A DNA stretch of 64,000 nt from JASJAR01 sp038530285 (GCA_038530285.1 JBCBCY010000015.1:34299-98298), one strand, 5' to 3'. Shown: positions 1-8,728, numbered from the stretch's first letter. Notes: generated by a model from the letters alone, not told the origin. Numbers and translations are program-made.

Positions 1-83
1 GTGCTTTGAGCCGCAAGCAGGCGGCGCCAATCTGGACAGATCAAGGGCTGGACAAGGCCGAAGACCGGGCCCATGACGGTGGG

Positions 84-1061
84 GTGAAGACGACCAAAGA
101 CCTTGCAGATGCCCTGATCGAGGGCGACCGCCGTGCGCTGGCGCGCGCGATCACGCTGGTGGAATCGGCCCGGCCCGATCACCGGGCGGATGCCGAAGCG
201 CTGCTGGCAGCGGCCCGCGCCACCGGGCGCCAGGCCCTTCGCGTGGGGCTGTCGGGCACGCCGGGCGTCGGCAAATCGACCTTCATCGAGGCCTTCGGGA
301 TGCAATTGGCCGAAGCCGGCAAGCGCATCGCGGTTCTGGCTGTCGACCCGTCTTCGACGCGCACGGGCGGGTCGATCCTGGGCGACAAGACCCGGATGGA
401 CCGGCTGACGCGGCACCCGGGCGCCTATATCCGACCTTCGCCCAGCCAGTCCGAATTGGGCGGCGTGGCGCGGCGCACGCGAGAAGCGATTTTGCTCTGC
501 GAAGCCGCAGGGTTCGATCTGGTCTTGATTGAAACCGTGGGCGTGGGGCAGTCGGAAACCCTGGTCGCGGCCATGTCGGATATCTTTGTTCTGCTGTTGG
601 CACCTGCTGGCGGCGATGAATTGCAGGGCGTCAAACGCGGCATCATGGAAATCGCCGATCTTATCTTGGTCAACAAGGCCGACGGCGATCTGGAACCGGC
701 CGCGCGCCGCACCGCGGCCGATTACGCCGGTGCATTGCGTCTGATGCGGGCTCGCCCCGGCGATCCGCCCGGGTTTCCCAAGGTTGAACTGGTCTCAGCC
801 CTTGCTGAAACCGGACTGGATACCGCCTGGGCGGCCCTTGAGGCGTTGACGCAGTATCGTCGGAAGACTGGATTTTGGGCCACCCGCCGGGCCGATCAGG
901 CCCGCGCCTGGTTCGAAGAAGAATTGCGCCACGCACTTCTGGCAGAGCTCAAAGGCAACGCGGGTGCTTTTGAACGGCTCTCAGATGCTGTTGCAAAGGG
1001 CGAAATATCGGCGACCGCCGCGGCGGCCCAAGCGCTCAGGCGGCGTGGCGGGGCGACCTAG
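84..1061 (+). CDS. meaB: MeaB/ArgK-family GTPase, methylmalonyl-CoA mutase chaperone
   Basis: G3E-family P-loop GTPase that, in this family, gates cofactor loading and protects B12-dependent methylmalonyl-CoA mutase. The Walker A motif GTPGVGKST sits at about residues 58-66 counted from the GTG at 84. It is followed by the DPSSxxTGGSILGDKTRM segment, ETVGVGQSE (switch region) and the NKAD guanine-specificity motif, which together are diagnostic. The frame stays open to the left window edge (TTG at 6), but the GTG at 84 gives about 325 residues, the usual family length, and the usual N-terminus. No mutase gene is in the window. The gene converges on the next one with a 4-base overlap. Confidence 0.9.
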   Translation: MKTTKDLADALIEGDRRALARAITLVESARPDHRADAEALLAAARATGRQALRVGLSGTPGVGKSTFIEAFGMQLAEAGKRIAVLAVDPSSTRTGGSILGDKTRMDRLTRHPGAYIRPSPSQSELGGVARRTREAILLCEAAGFDLVLIETVGVGQSETLVAAMSDIFVLLLAPAGGDELQGVKRGIMEIADLILVNKADGDLEPAARRTAADYAGALRLMRARPGDPPGFPKVELVSALAETGLDTAWAALEALTQYRRKTGFWATRRADQARAWFEEELRHALLAELKGNAGAFERLSDAVAKGEISATAAAAQALRRRGGAT

Positions 1062-1309
1062 CCTTCGCCGGTGTCGGGCACGTCGGGGGCAGGGGGGGGC
1101 GCAGCGGCGCTGTGGGTGTTGAGAACCTCCATCGCCCGGTGCTCGCCGCGCCGAAACCGGACCGCGGTCAAGAACGCTTCTTCCAAGGTGGGCGACGAAT
1201 TGGCAATCGCATCGGCCATCAGTTTGATCACCTTGTCATCGTCTTCCTCCAACGCGATTTTCAGCGCCTTTTGAGCCAGATCATCCGCGATCCCTTCTAA
1301 GATGCTCAT
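1058..1309 (-). CDS. Small conserved-looking protein of unknown function (83 aa)
   Basis: Acidic, helical 83-residue protein with no signal peptide or membrane segment. The ATG at 1309 is preceded by AAGGGG about 8 bases upstream, which favours it over a longer upstream reading that lacks initiation signals. The body is a run of amphipathic helix (DDLAQKALKIALEEDDDKV), and the last 15 residues are Pro/Ala-rich and probably disordered. It converges on meaB and overlaps its stop codon. I do not recognise a named domain. Coding is supported by the RBS and residue composition, not by homology. Confidence 0.6.
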   Translation of the reverse strand: MSILEGIADDLAQKALKIALEEDDDKVIKLMADAIANSSPTLEEAFLTAVRFRRGEHRAMEVLNTHSAAAPPPAPDVPDTGEG

Positions 1310-1536
1310 CTCTACGATGCCCCTTTTAACGTGTCGGCCAAGCGTTACACCAGCCAATCCGGCGCGAACAGGCCCCCGGTTGCCCGACTTTGGGTGCAAC
1401 GGGGCCGAATTTCGGCTTGACGGGTCTCGCACCCACGCCTAAAGACCCCGAACGAGTTTCGGGCGCGGCCTTTATGGCGGTGCCCGTCTGCATTAGGGCG
1501 GATCCGCCGCCGAAACTGCCAGACAAAGGTGATGTG

Positions 1537-1824
1537 ATGTCGCGCCGCTGCGAACTGACCGGAAAAGGCCCGATGGTTGGCAACAATGTCAGCCACGCCA
1601 ACAACAAAACGAAGCGTCGGTTTCTGCCGAACCTGACCGAAACCGCGCTGATGTCGGAAACCCTGGGCCGGACGTTCCGCCTGAAAGTGGCCACCTCGGC
1701 CCTGCGCACGGTTGATGCGCGCGGCGGGCTCGACGGGTTTCTGGCCAAAGCCAAGGATGCCGATTTGTCGTCCAAGGCGTTGAAGATCAAAAAAGATATC
1801 GCCAAGGCCCAGGCAACCGCCTGA
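1537..1824 (+). CDS. rpmB: 50S ribosomal protein L28
   Basis: Large-subunit ribosomal protein of 95 residues. The N-terminus MSRRCELTGKGPMVGNNVSH is the bL28 signature, followed by the basic KTKRRFLPNL segment. The ATG at 1537 follows AAAGGTGAT with correct spacing; an in-frame ORF extends upstream but is not part of the protein. The gene stands alone and ends in a strong intrinsic terminator, consistent with a monocistronic ribosomal gene. Confidence 0.95.
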   Translation: MSRRCELTGKGPMVGNNVSHANNKTKRRFLPNLTETALMSETLGRTFRLKVATSALRTVDARGGLDGFLAKAKDADLSSKALKIKKDIAKAQATA

Positions 1825-1845
1825 TCCCGCACGGCTTTGTCAGCG

Positions 1846-1880
1846 GCCCCGTGCTTGGCGCGGGGCTTTCGTTTTTTTTT
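1846..1880 (+). terminator. Intrinsic terminator of rpmB
   Basis: A nine-pair stem (GCCCCGTGC at 1846-1854 with GCGCGGGGC at 1858-1866, one T-G wobble) closes on a TTG loop. It is followed by TTTCG and a run of nine or more T. It lies 22 bases after the rpmB stop. Confidence 0.9.
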
Positions 1881-1919
1881 GGCAAGGCGCCCTCGACCCG
1901 TCCTATATAGAACAGGGTT

Positions 1920-2264
1920 ATGGGACTAAGATCGCTTCTGTCGCCCGTTTTGGTGCTGTGTCTTCTGATCGCCCTGCCGATGACCGGCTGGGCGCAGGGG
2001 GGTATGGCGCGGGCTGTCGATGCGATTGTGGTCTGTAAAACGCACGGGCCCGATGTGATCCTCCTCGACTGGCACGGTCAGCCGGTTGAGGTTTTGCCCA
2101 CATGTCCTGATTGCGCATTGGTGGCCGGGCCAGTGCCGGTTGCGTCAGGTCAGGTGCCGGGGCCGGACGGTGTGGTTTTGGCGCTCAGCGCCCCTCACCG
2201 CCTGGTCTTGGCCCCCGCTTTGGGCGGCGATCGTTCCCTGTGGCCGCGTGCCCCCCCTGTTTGA
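1920..2264 (+). CDS. Secreted CxxC protein, DUF2946-like, possibly copper-related
   Basis: 114-residue protein with a clear Sec signal peptide (residues 1-25, hydrophobic core then GWAQG). The mature part has one Cys in a CKTHG context (about residue 39) and a TCPDC pair (about 61-65). The spacing of a single Cys-x-x-H and a CxxC recalls DUF2946 proteins, which often neighbour copper genes. The periplasmic copper chaperone follows 43 bases downstream, supporting a shared role in copper handling. The family assignment is inference from the Cys pattern. A weak CAGGG lies just before the ATG. Confidence 0.65.
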   Translation: MGLRSLLSPVLVLCLLIALPMTGWAQGGMARAVDAIVVCKTHGPDVILLDWHGQPVEVLPTCPDCALVAGPVPVASGQVPGPDGVVLALSAPHRLVLAPALGGDRSLWPRAPPV

Positions 2265-2307
2265 GCGTCTTTCAAAACAGTTCACAAAATCAAACAGGAC
2301 CAAACAC

Positions 2308-2805
2308 ATGAAACTTCTTTTGTCTGCGGCGTTGGTCGCCTGTCTCGCTCTCCCGGCTTTCGCGGGGGATATGAAGGGCGAGATGAAAGTTGTGATCGAC
2401 GACCCTTATGCGCGCGCCTCAAGCCCGTCTGCGAAGGCCGGTGCGGCGTTCATGACCATCATGAACATGTCTGATGCCGACGACCGGTTGGTGGCGGTGT
2501 CGTCGGATGTGGCCGAACGGGTGGAACTGCACACCCACCTTGAAGACGCCAATGGCGTGATGCGCATGATCGAGGTTGAAGACGGCTTTGCCGTGCCGGC
2601 GGGTGGTCAGACGATGCTGGCGCGCGGCGGGGCGCATGTGATGTTCATGGGGCTAAGACAGCCCTTCGTGAACGGCGAAACCATCGAAGTGACCCTGACG
2701 TTTGAACGTGCTGGCGACATGATCGTCAAGATCCCGATTGATCTTGACCGCACCGCTGAACACGGAATGGGTCACGGTGCCAATGGCGGTCACGCGACCA
2801 ACTAG
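2308..2805 (+). CDS. Periplasmic Cu(I) chaperone, PCuAC family
   Basis: 165-residue exported protein (signal peptide residues 1-18, ending AFA). The PCuAC copper site is visible as HTHLEDANGVMRM in the middle and GGAHVMFMGL further on, giving the family His/Met ligands. The C-terminal tail is His-rich (HGMGHGANGGH), a common extension that may bind more metal. Members of the family deliver copper to the CuA or CuB centres of cytochrome oxidase. The ATG at 2308 follows CAGGACC; the frame is open upstream but that part overlaps the preceding gene. Confidence 0.88.
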   Translation: MKLLLSAALVACLALPAFAGDMKGEMKVVIDDPYARASSPSAKAGAAFMTIMNMSDADDRLVAVSSDVAERVELHTHLEDANGVMRMIEVEDGFAVPAGGQTMLARGGAHVMFMGLRQPFVNGETIEVTLTFERAGDMIVKIPIDLDRTAEHGMGHGANGGHATN

Positions 2806-2980
2806 GACTGACCGATCACCGCGGCGACCCAGGCCGGAACGGTCCGGGTCGCAGGGCCCCGATGCGCCGGTCAAACAGGTCCTGGCCGACGGGCGGCTCA
2901 AGGTTGATTTCAACGGTCTTGGCGCCGGCTAGACCAATGATCTTCAAAGCCCAAAGCCACGCCGCCTTCAGAGCGGGGGG

Positions 2981-3000
2981 AAGAATTTTTGAAAATTCTT
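2981..3000. terminator. Perfect 9-bp palindrome, terminator-like, after the PCuAC gene
   Basis: AAGAATTTTTGAAAATTCTT is a perfect inverted repeat with a two-base TG centre. It ends a 228-base gap (2806-3033) in which I see no convincing gene. The same design (9-bp arms, TG centre, different bases) occurs at 40968-40987. A bidirectional terminator or a small intergenic repeat are both possible. Confidence 0.5.
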
Positions 3001-3033
3001 GCGCGCCCCGCCGCAACGGGTATCACGCATCCT

Positions 3034-3486
3034 ATGACCCGCATCCTTGTCGTTTGCCTTGGAAACATCTGCCGCTCTCCCACGGCCGAGGCGGTCTTGC
3101 GCGCCAAGGCAGCAGAACGCGGTCTTGGGGTCACGATCGACAGTGCGGGCACCGGCGGCTGGCATGTTGGCGATCCACCTTACGGCCCGGCCATCGCCGA
3201 AGGTCGCGCGCGCGGCTATGATCTTGCCCCTTTGCGCGCGCGCCAGATCAGCGCGCAGGACTTTGCCCGGTTTGACCTGATCCTTGGGATGGACAGCGCC
3301 AATATTGACGACGTTGAGGCCCTGCGACCAAAGGGCAACGCCACGCCTGTCCGGCTGATGACATCTTACGCCGCAGACCTGCCCGACGCCGTCCCAGACC
3401 CCTATTATACCCACGATTTTTCAGGCGCGCTCGATCTGATCGAACGCGCCGCGGATGCGCTTTTGGCCGAAATGTCAGGCGCTTAG
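3034..3486 (+). CDS. Low-molecular-weight protein-tyrosine phosphatase
   Basis: Dephosphorylates phosphotyrosine or small aryl-phosphates in the cytoplasm. The P-loop CLGNICRS (Cys8, Arg14; C-x5-R) follows directly on the first strand, and the general-acid loop DPYY is near residue 126. The length, 150 residues, is typical of the family. The ATG at 3034 puts the catalytic Cys at position 8 as usual; the 15-codon in-frame extension upstream overlaps a palindrome and is rejected. No cognate tyrosine kinase or capsule cluster is nearby, so the substrate is unknown. It overlaps the next, convergent gene by 4 bases. Confidence 0.93.
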   Translation: MTRILVVCLGNICRSPTAEAVLRAKAAERGLGVTIDSAGTGGWHVGDPPYGPAIAEGRARGYDLAPLRARQISAQDFARFDLILGMDSANIDDVEALRPKGNATPVRLMTSYAADLPDAVPDPYYTHDFSGALDLIERAADALLAEMSGA

Positions 3487-3788
3487 CCTCGGCAGAAGGT
3501 CTCTGCGGCCTCACCGAATTCCTTGTAGCGCCCCCAGAACACCTCATCTGCGCGGCGGTCGGATTGGCGCACTTCCTGGGCGCGGTGCGGGTCGCGGAAG
3601 AACGCCGCCGCGCGGCGCTGATCGCTTGTGGACAACGTCAGGTCGGCGGCATCCTGGATACAGCCGCACAAGGGCCTGTTGGCCGCCGAACGGTCCGACC
3701 CCAAACAGGCGCGTTCGATATCGCCTGCGAAAGCCGAATTCCCCAACGTGATGACGAATAGCACTGAAAAGGCTCTGAAAGCCGTCAT
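3483..3788 (-). CDS. Small secreted Cys-containing protein, unknown function (101 aa)
   Basis: A signal peptide is evident (residues 1-22, ending AFA). The mature protein has Cys in RACLG, PLCGCIQ and a C-terminal FCRG, plus a charged helix with RRAAAFFRDP. The even number of Cys suggests disulfides in the periplasm. The start is supported by GAGGTGAA before the ATG at 3788. I do not recognise a named family; the small exported size and Cys pattern resemble unannotated Rhodobacterales periplasmic proteins. Confidence 0.7.
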   Translation of the reverse strand: MTAFRAFSVLFVITLGNSAFAGDIERACLGSDRSAANRPLCGCIQDAADLTLSTSDQRRAAAFFRDPHRAQEVRQSDRRADEVFWGRYKEFGEAAETFCRG

Positions 3789-3948
3789 AGGTTCACCTCA
3801 AAATCTGCCTCGCTCCGGCGCGCTTTTGCACGCTCATTGCGCAATCTCATGCCACGGGGCCCTGCCTGCGCGCAAGTCTGGCACGCGCCCCCTTTGAAAA
3901 TCGTGAACAAAGTGGCACATGCGTAGCCAAACAAGACCGGAGACCGAT

Positions 3949-4737
3949 ATGGCCAACGCTCGCCTGCAACGCTTCGTGAATCACCCCGGGTTCGAGGGCT
4001 CGATCATCGTGTTGATCGTGTTCAACGCATTTCTTTTGGCGCTTGAAACCTCGCCCAGTATCATGGCGACCTGGGGCCCGGCGATCACGAAGCTCGACCA
4101 GATCATTCTGGGAATTTTCGTGGTGGAAATCGCGCTGCGCCTGGCGGCGGATTTCCGGGGCTTTTGGCGCGACCCCTGGCGGTTGTTTGATCTGGTGGTG
4201 ATCGCGATCGCGCTGATGCCCGCAACCGGTCCCCTGGCGATCTTGCGGGCGTTCCGGATCCTGCGGATCCTGCGGCTGGTGGCTGCGGTGCCCGCGATGC
4301 GCCGGGTGGTCACGGGGCTGTTGCAGGCGCTGCCGGGCATGGGGTCGATCGTGATGCTTTTGTGCATCATCTATTTCGTCTTCGCCGTCATCGCGACCAA
4401 GCTTTTCGCCGCAAGCTTCCCCGAATGGTTCGGCACGCTTGGCGCCTCGGCCTATTCGCTGTTCCAGATCATGACGCTGGAAAGCTGGTCGATGGGGATC
4501 GTGCGCCCCGTGATGGAGGTTTACCCCTATGCCTGGACCCTGTTTGTGCCCTTCATCGTGATGACGGCCTTTGCGGTTTTGAACCTCTTCATCGGTGTGA
4601 TCGTCGACGCCATGAACGCCGAAGCCAACGCGGCCGCCCACGAAGAACGCGAAGGCATGAAGCGCGACACTGCGGTGCTGCTGTCCGAGATCAAAGCGCT
4701 TCGCTCTGAGGTGGCCGCGCTGCGCAACACCCGCTGA
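3949..4737 (+). CDS. Bacterial voltage-gated sodium channel (NaChBac/NavAb type)
   Basis: Single six-helix ion-transport subunit, expected to form a homotetramer in the inner membrane. The S4 sensor carries arginines at every third position (RAFRILRILRLV, about residues 100-111). The pore filter TLESWSM at residues 176-182 is the sodium-selective bacterial filter. The S6 helix (about 205-228) is followed by a charged C-terminal helix, the family's coiled-coil assembly tail. The ATG at 3949 follows CCGGAGAC; 262 residues is typical. It is transcribed alone. In other bacteria such channels are linked to Na+ homeostasis, motility and pH response; no partner gene is adjacent here. Confidence 0.92.
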   Translation: MANARLQRFVNHPGFEGSIIVLIVFNAFLLALETSPSIMATWGPAITKLDQIILGIFVVEIALRLAADFRGFWRDPWRLFDLVVIAIALMPATGPLAILRAFRILRILRLVAAVPAMRRVVTGLLQALPGMGSIVMLLCIIYFVFAVIATKLFAASFPEWFGTLGASAYSLFQIMTLESWSMGIVRPVMEVYPYAWTLFVPFIVMTAFAVLNLFIGVIVDAMNAEANAAAHEEREGMKRDTAVLLSEIKALRSEVAALRNTR

Positions 4738-4814
4738 CGCAGCCCGTCCTTGGCCGTCTTGACCCGGGGCAGGGTCGGTGCATACTCCACTCCCCAAGGC
4801 AGGACCCAAACCGG

Positions 4815-5558
4815 ATGTTTCAACCCGCCACAGGCCTCAGCTACCAAAGGTTCTTCCGCCGTTTGCATGCGGCGCATGTCTTTGATTGGTATCTGGAAAT
4901 CGGCTGTCGGACGGGCCGGATCCTCGATCTGGTGCAAGGCAAGACCATCGGCGTTGATCCGGTGTTTCGGATGCAGGCCCCGGTGCTGGGCCGCAAACCG
5001 CAACTGCATCTGTTTCAAGAAACCTCTGACGCCTTTTTTGCTGCAGACCGCCTTGCGGCCCTGGGTGCGCGGCCGGTGGTCAGTTTCATCGACGGGATGC
5101 ATCTGTTTGAATTCGCGCTGCGCGATTTCATCGGCATCGAAGCCGCCGCCAGCCCAGACGGCGTGGTCTATGTCCACGATTGCTTTCCCTTTGATCACGC
5201 AATGACCACACGCGACCTCAGCAATCTGCCTGCGATCTGGACCGGCGATGTCTGGAAGCTGATCCCGATCCTGCAAGCCCACCGGCCCGACCTGACGCTG
5301 ACGGCACTTGATGCGGCACCAACCGGCCTGTTGATGATCGAAGGGCTCGACCCCGAAAGTCGGGTTCTGTCCGACGCCATGACCGATATCCTGGGCGCCT
5401 ATACCGAATTGACCCTTGAAGAGTTTGGGGTTGAGCGGTTCTTTGACCTTCTTGGTTATACCTCAGCCGATGAGGTGGCGCGCAATGACGTGCCTTCGAT
5501 GGCGGCACGGGCCCGGCCCGATCTGGCCCTTGATGCACCCCAGCTTGTGACCCCCTGA
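4815..5558 (+). CDS. Putative class I SAM-dependent methyltransferase
   Basis: 247 residues. A motif-I-like segment YLEIGCRTGRIL with an acidic end of the next strand (GVDP) is near residues 25-50, and VSFIDGMHLFEFALRDF with VVYVHDCFP resembles the later strands of the Methyltransf_24 fold. The substrate cannot be read from the sequence. It sits next to a convergently oriented GT61 glycosyltransferase, so a role in surface glycan or secondary modification is possible but only inferred. Confidence 0.65.
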   Translation: MFQPATGLSYQRFFRRLHAAHVFDWYLEIGCRTGRILDLVQGKTIGVDPVFRMQAPVLGRKPQLHLFQETSDAFFAADRLAALGARPVVSFIDGMHLFEFALRDFIGIEAAASPDGVVYVHDCFPFDHAMTTRDLSNLPAIWTGDVWKLIPILQAHRPDLTLTALDAAPTGLLMIEGLDPESRVLSDAMTDILGAYTELTLEEFGVERFFDLLGYTSADEVARNDVPSMAARARPDLALDAPQLVTP

Positions 5559-5579
5559 CCACGGCGCATCGCGCGCCGG

Positions 5580-6695
5580 TCAAGCCATCGTGCGACGCGT
5601 CCTGCGCCTGTCTTTCAGCCAGGACTGGTGGTCTTCGGCACTCATCAAATCCTCATCTGCCGCCAGGCCCGCGCGCAGCGACGCGCGTTGGTCAGCCGCC
5701 CGCGGCGCGCTCCAGGGCGCAGATCGTGACACAAACCCACCCGCGACCAATTGGTCGCGCAGCGTGTCAAAATCGAGTGTCGTCAGCCCAAGATTGTCCG
5801 CCCGGCGGGGCGGGAAAAAGGTGCCGGTGATCGCGTTGATCTGCGTGGGCGCATTGGCTGGCCCGTCGTGAAGCTGGCCTGTCAGCAGCTTTGGCAGATC
5901 CCGGCGACGCTGGATCACAGCAACCGATTGGCCCTCTCGCTGCACCAGCGCATAAAGATGCAGCGCCGAGCCTTCGGCGAAGACAAGCGTTTCCGCCCGC
6001 TGAAAGAGCCGGGCCTGATTGTTCAACCCGTGTTGTTCGGGCGCCACGATCTGGTAGCCGTCCGCAGCCAACAGCCGCTCCAGGTGGTCTTCATTGCAAA
6101 ACCGCCCGACCGAGGCGCCAAGCTGGCTGCGGGTGACATAGACTTTCAGCCCCCGTTCGATAGGTCCGCGCGGGGGAAGTTTGCGGACAAACCAGTCGCG
6201 AAAGGCCGGACTTGCCGCACCGCCGTAGCGTTCGCCGAAAAGATCGGTGGCGGTGTAGATCTGGCGGTAGCGGGTTGGCCCCCGGTGCAAAAGCGGCTTC
6301 TGGCGCATGCCCACCAGCCGCAACATCGGCGCCAGGGCGGGATAAAAGCTCAATCGGGCGCGGCGCATCGGCAGGAACATAACCTGGGTTTCGCGCGGCA
6401 GATGCTCCAGCGCCCAGAGCCGACCCAGTGAGTTCAAGATCACATGGCCGAATTGCTTGGCGGCAAGGCCTGCGAAGAGAACCGGCGCGTCAACCTCGTG
6501 CAAGGCATCGGTCGACGGCGCCTGTGGGACGGGCGCACAGGTGAACAGGCTGCCCGAAATATCGGTCTGCGCCACCGGCCGCGCATCGGGCAAATACAAG
6601 CCGAACTCATTGTGCCGGCCTGTCGTCTTGCCGCGCAGGCCCACCGCGTCAAAGGGCCCGTTCAGCTTTGGCTCTGGGAAGTCCACAGGGCGCAA
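5580..6695 (-). CDS. GT61-family glycosyltransferase
   Basis: 371 residues. The stretch from KVYVTRSQ through NEDHLERLL and IVAPEQHGL to FAEGSALH is the DUF563/GT61 core that binds the sugar nucleotide. The N-terminal half contains the HVILNSLGRLW segment common in bacterial members. Initiation is unusual: no ATG or GTG lies between the upstream in-frame stop and the body, but a TTG at 6695 follows GAGGA at good spacing. A GTG three codons later is the alternative. The acceptor is unknown, probably extracellular polysaccharide. The C-terminal 60 residues are Arg-rich and probably disordered. Confidence 0.85.
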   Translation of the reverse strand: MRPVDFPEPKLNGPFDAVGLRGKTTGRHNEFGLYLPDARPVAQTDISGSLFTCAPVPQAPSTDALHEVDAPVLFAGLAAKQFGHVILNSLGRLWALEHLPRETQVMFLPMRRARLSFYPALAPMLRLVGMRQKPLLHRGPTRYRQIYTATDLFGERYGGAASPAFRDWFVRKLPPRGPIERGLKVYVTRSQLGASVGRFCNEDHLERLLAADGYQIVAPEQHGLNNQARLFQRAETLVFAEGSALHLYALVQREGQSVAVIQRRRDLPKLLTGQLHDGPANAPTQINAITGTFFPPRRADNLGLTTLDFDTLRDQLVAGGFVSRSAPWSAPRAADQRASLRAGLAADEDLMSAEDHQSWLKDRRRTRRTMA

Positions 6696-6912
6696 CTCGC
6701 CGTCCTCATTTTGGTGAGCGAAAGGTTAATCCATCAGGCGGGGCTTGTGAAACCTGTGTGATGCTCTGCCTCGCCACCGGCCAGAGATTGCCGGCCCCGC
6801 AAAAGCTTTCCCAAATTTGATTTGATCGCGCTGCCACGGGCCCTACCTGTCGAACAGAAAAATCGATTTTTTGGCATGTTGCCGAGAATGCACTTGCAGA
6901 GAGGATGCTCCC

Positions 6913-7839
6913 ATGACCCCCGATCCCAAAATCTCCCGCCGTTCGCTTCTGGCGGCGACAGCTTCGTTGCCCTTGGCTGCCGGTCTGGCCGGACCCGCGC
7001 GCGCCGGTGGCCATGCCGCCCCGCCCAACGCCAGCAAGTACTCCTTTGCGGTCGGTGACTTCCAGGTCTCGACCATGTTGTCGGGCACCCGCGCGGTCGA
7101 AAACCCGCAAGGCATCTTTGGCATGAACGTCACGCCCGAAGAGTTCGCCGCGGTGTCGGATGAAAACTTCATTCCCACCGATGTGGCCCAGTTCTTCTTT
7201 ACCCCGACCGTGATCAACACCGGGTCTGAGGTTGTTCTGTTTGACACAGGATTGTCGGCCGCCGGCACCCTGCCAGCCCTCGAAGCCGCCGGCATCGGCG
7301 CCGATGACGTCGACATCGTGGTGCTGACCCATATGCACGGCGACCACATCGGTGGCCTCACGACCGAGGATGGCTCCGAAACCTATGCCAACGCCCGCTA
7401 CATCACCGGCGAGGCCGAGTTTGACTTCTGGGCCGGCGCCGAGAATGACGGCTTCAACGCCAAGGTCCGCCCCCTGGCCGAGAAAATGACCTTCATCGGT
7501 GACGGTGGTTCTGTCGCCTCGGGCATCACCGGGATGGCTGCAGCCGGGCACACACCTGGCCACATGGTCTATATGATCGAAAGCGGTGGCGAGCAGGTGT
7601 TGCTGATGGCCGATCTGGCCAACCACTATGTCTGGTCACTGGCCTATCCCGATTGGGAAGTCCGTTTTGACCGCGACAAAGCCGCCGCAGCGGCCACCCG
7701 CCGCACTGTGCTGGGCATGGCGGCGGCCGACAAAATGCCGGTCATCGGCTATCACATGCCCTTCCCGGCGGTCGGCTATGTCGATACGCGCGGCGATGGG
7801 TTCCATTATGTGCCCGCCAGCTACCAGCTGATGCTCTAG
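6913..7839 (+). CDS. Tat-exported metallo-beta-lactamase-fold hydrolase
   Basis: 308 residues with an N-terminal twin-arginine signal (SRRSLLAATASLPLAAG, residues 8-24) ending in an ARAGG cleavage region. The binuclear zinc motif HMHGDH is followed by the conserved downstream His of AAGHTPGH and the Asp of MADLANH, so the metal site looks complete. Pre-folded export with bound Zn fits the Tat signal. Relatives include lactonase- and sulfatase-like hydrolases; the substrate cannot be assigned. The ATG at 6913 follows AGAGAGG; an in-frame ATG upstream would put 14 extra residues before the Tat motif. Confidence 0.88.
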   Translation: MTPDPKISRRSLLAATASLPLAAGLAGPARAGGHAAPPNASKYSFAVGDFQVSTMLSGTRAVENPQGIFGMNVTPEEFAAVSDENFIPTDVAQFFFTPTVINTGSEVVLFDTGLSAAGTLPALEAAGIGADDVDIVVLTHMHGDHIGGLTTEDGSETYANARYITGEAEFDFWAGAENDGFNAKVRPLAEKMTFIGDGGSVASGITGMAAAGHTPGHMVYMIESGGEQVLLMADLANHYVWSLAYPDWEVRFDRDKAAAAATRRTVLGMAAADKMPVIGYHMPFPAVGYVDTRGDGFHYVPASYQLML

Positions 7840-7858
7840 GGCGTGTCGCGTGCGAAGG

Positions 7859-8728
7859 TCAGGTTTCAATCAGCCTGACCTTCGGGCGCTTCCAATAGGC
7901 GTGATATGTGTCGGTCGCCGATTGCCACAATTGCAAGGTGAACGACACAGGCTGGCCATCAAGGATACCGGCGACCGCATTTTCATAGACCCCAAGATAG
8001 ATGGGCGTGTCGACGCGCTCCGCGGGCTGTTCTTGCGCCTTCGCGCTGCGCCCGCGAACGATCCCAAGCACCACACTCTCCAAATCCATCGGATCGATCA
8101 CACCCTTCATCTCCGCGGTCACAAACAGCGCCTCGCCGGTGTCGCCATGCACCGAGATCAGCCCGGTCAGGGCCTTGGACAACGACAAAAGGGCCCGATC
8201 CGCGTCGCTGATCTGATGGGAAAATTCCTGCGCTTCGCGCCGCAGTTGTCGGATCAAAAACAGCGACCCGACGATACACGCCGCACTCGCAAGCATGGCC
8301 GCGTCGCTCTGCGTCCAGTCGCGTGCTTTGCGGCTTGTGGCGCAAATTGACCCGTATGATGTGCGCCGACTGTCCGCGACAGGATGGCCAAGATAGGCCA
8401 CCACCTGCCCACCGGACACCTGCGGAGCAAGCTGAAAAACCGGATCCAGCCTTGCATCAACCACCCGCACCAGGTTTGTCTGTTGGGCCGTGTAATCGCA
8501 CAGGCTGCCCCGGCGTGGATGAAGGCGCGGCGGATCATAAGCCCCCGGCATCCCCACCCCCAACGAAAACAACCTGTCGCCTGTGACAGGCACGTTCACA
8601 AAGACCGCGTCGCAGTCCAGGTCTGTCCGCAACCGGGCGGCCACGCGGTCAATTTCGGTCGCGAACGCGTCATCAAAGAACGCTTCTGGCGCGCCATCTG
8701 GCACGCTTTCTGCAGCAAAGTCCGTCAT
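7859..8728 (-). CDS. GAF-domain protein, probable sensory protein
   Basis: 289 residues from the ATG at 8728. Residues from about 25 to 185 look like a GAF domain: FATEIDRVAARLRTDLDC, then a region with LCDYTAQQTNLVRVVDARLDP and a terminal helix RDWTQSDAAMLASAACIV. A linker helix follows (LIRQLRREAQEFSHQISDADRALL), then a second mixed domain without a kinase or cyclase signature. An alternative ATG at 8830 would add 34 residues; neither has a strong RBS. There is no adjacent histidine kinase or response regulator. Confidence 0.65.
   Translation of the reverse strand: MTDFAAESVPDGAPEAFFDDAFATEIDRVAARLRTDLDCDAVFVNVPVTGDRLFSLGVGMPGAYDPPRLHPRRGSLCDYTAQQTNLVRVVDARLDPVFQLAPQVSGGQVVAYLGHPVADSRRTSYGSICATSRKARDWTQSDAAMLASAACIVGSLFLIRQLRREAQEFSHQISDADRALLSLSKALTGLISVHGDTGEALFVTAEMKGVIDPMDLESVVLGIVRGRSAKAQEQPAERVDTPIYLGVYENAVAGILDGQPVSFTLQLWQSATDTYHAYWKRPKVRLIET

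Noticed and set aside
2816..3016. Minus-strand frame of 66 codons between the PCuAC gene and the phosphatase
   Set aside because: No RBS, overlaps the palindrome at 2981-3000, and the product has no recognisable domain; shadow or decayed sequence.
3847..4809. Long minus-strand frame (320 codons) antisense to the sodium channel
   Set aside because: Its residues are His/Gln/Arg-rich with no domain, and the plus frame is an obvious channel; high-GC antisense shadow.
6706..7626. Long minus-strand frame antisense to the MBL hydrolase
   Set aside because: Low-complexity Gly/His product; the plus strand encodes a complete Tat-MBL protein.
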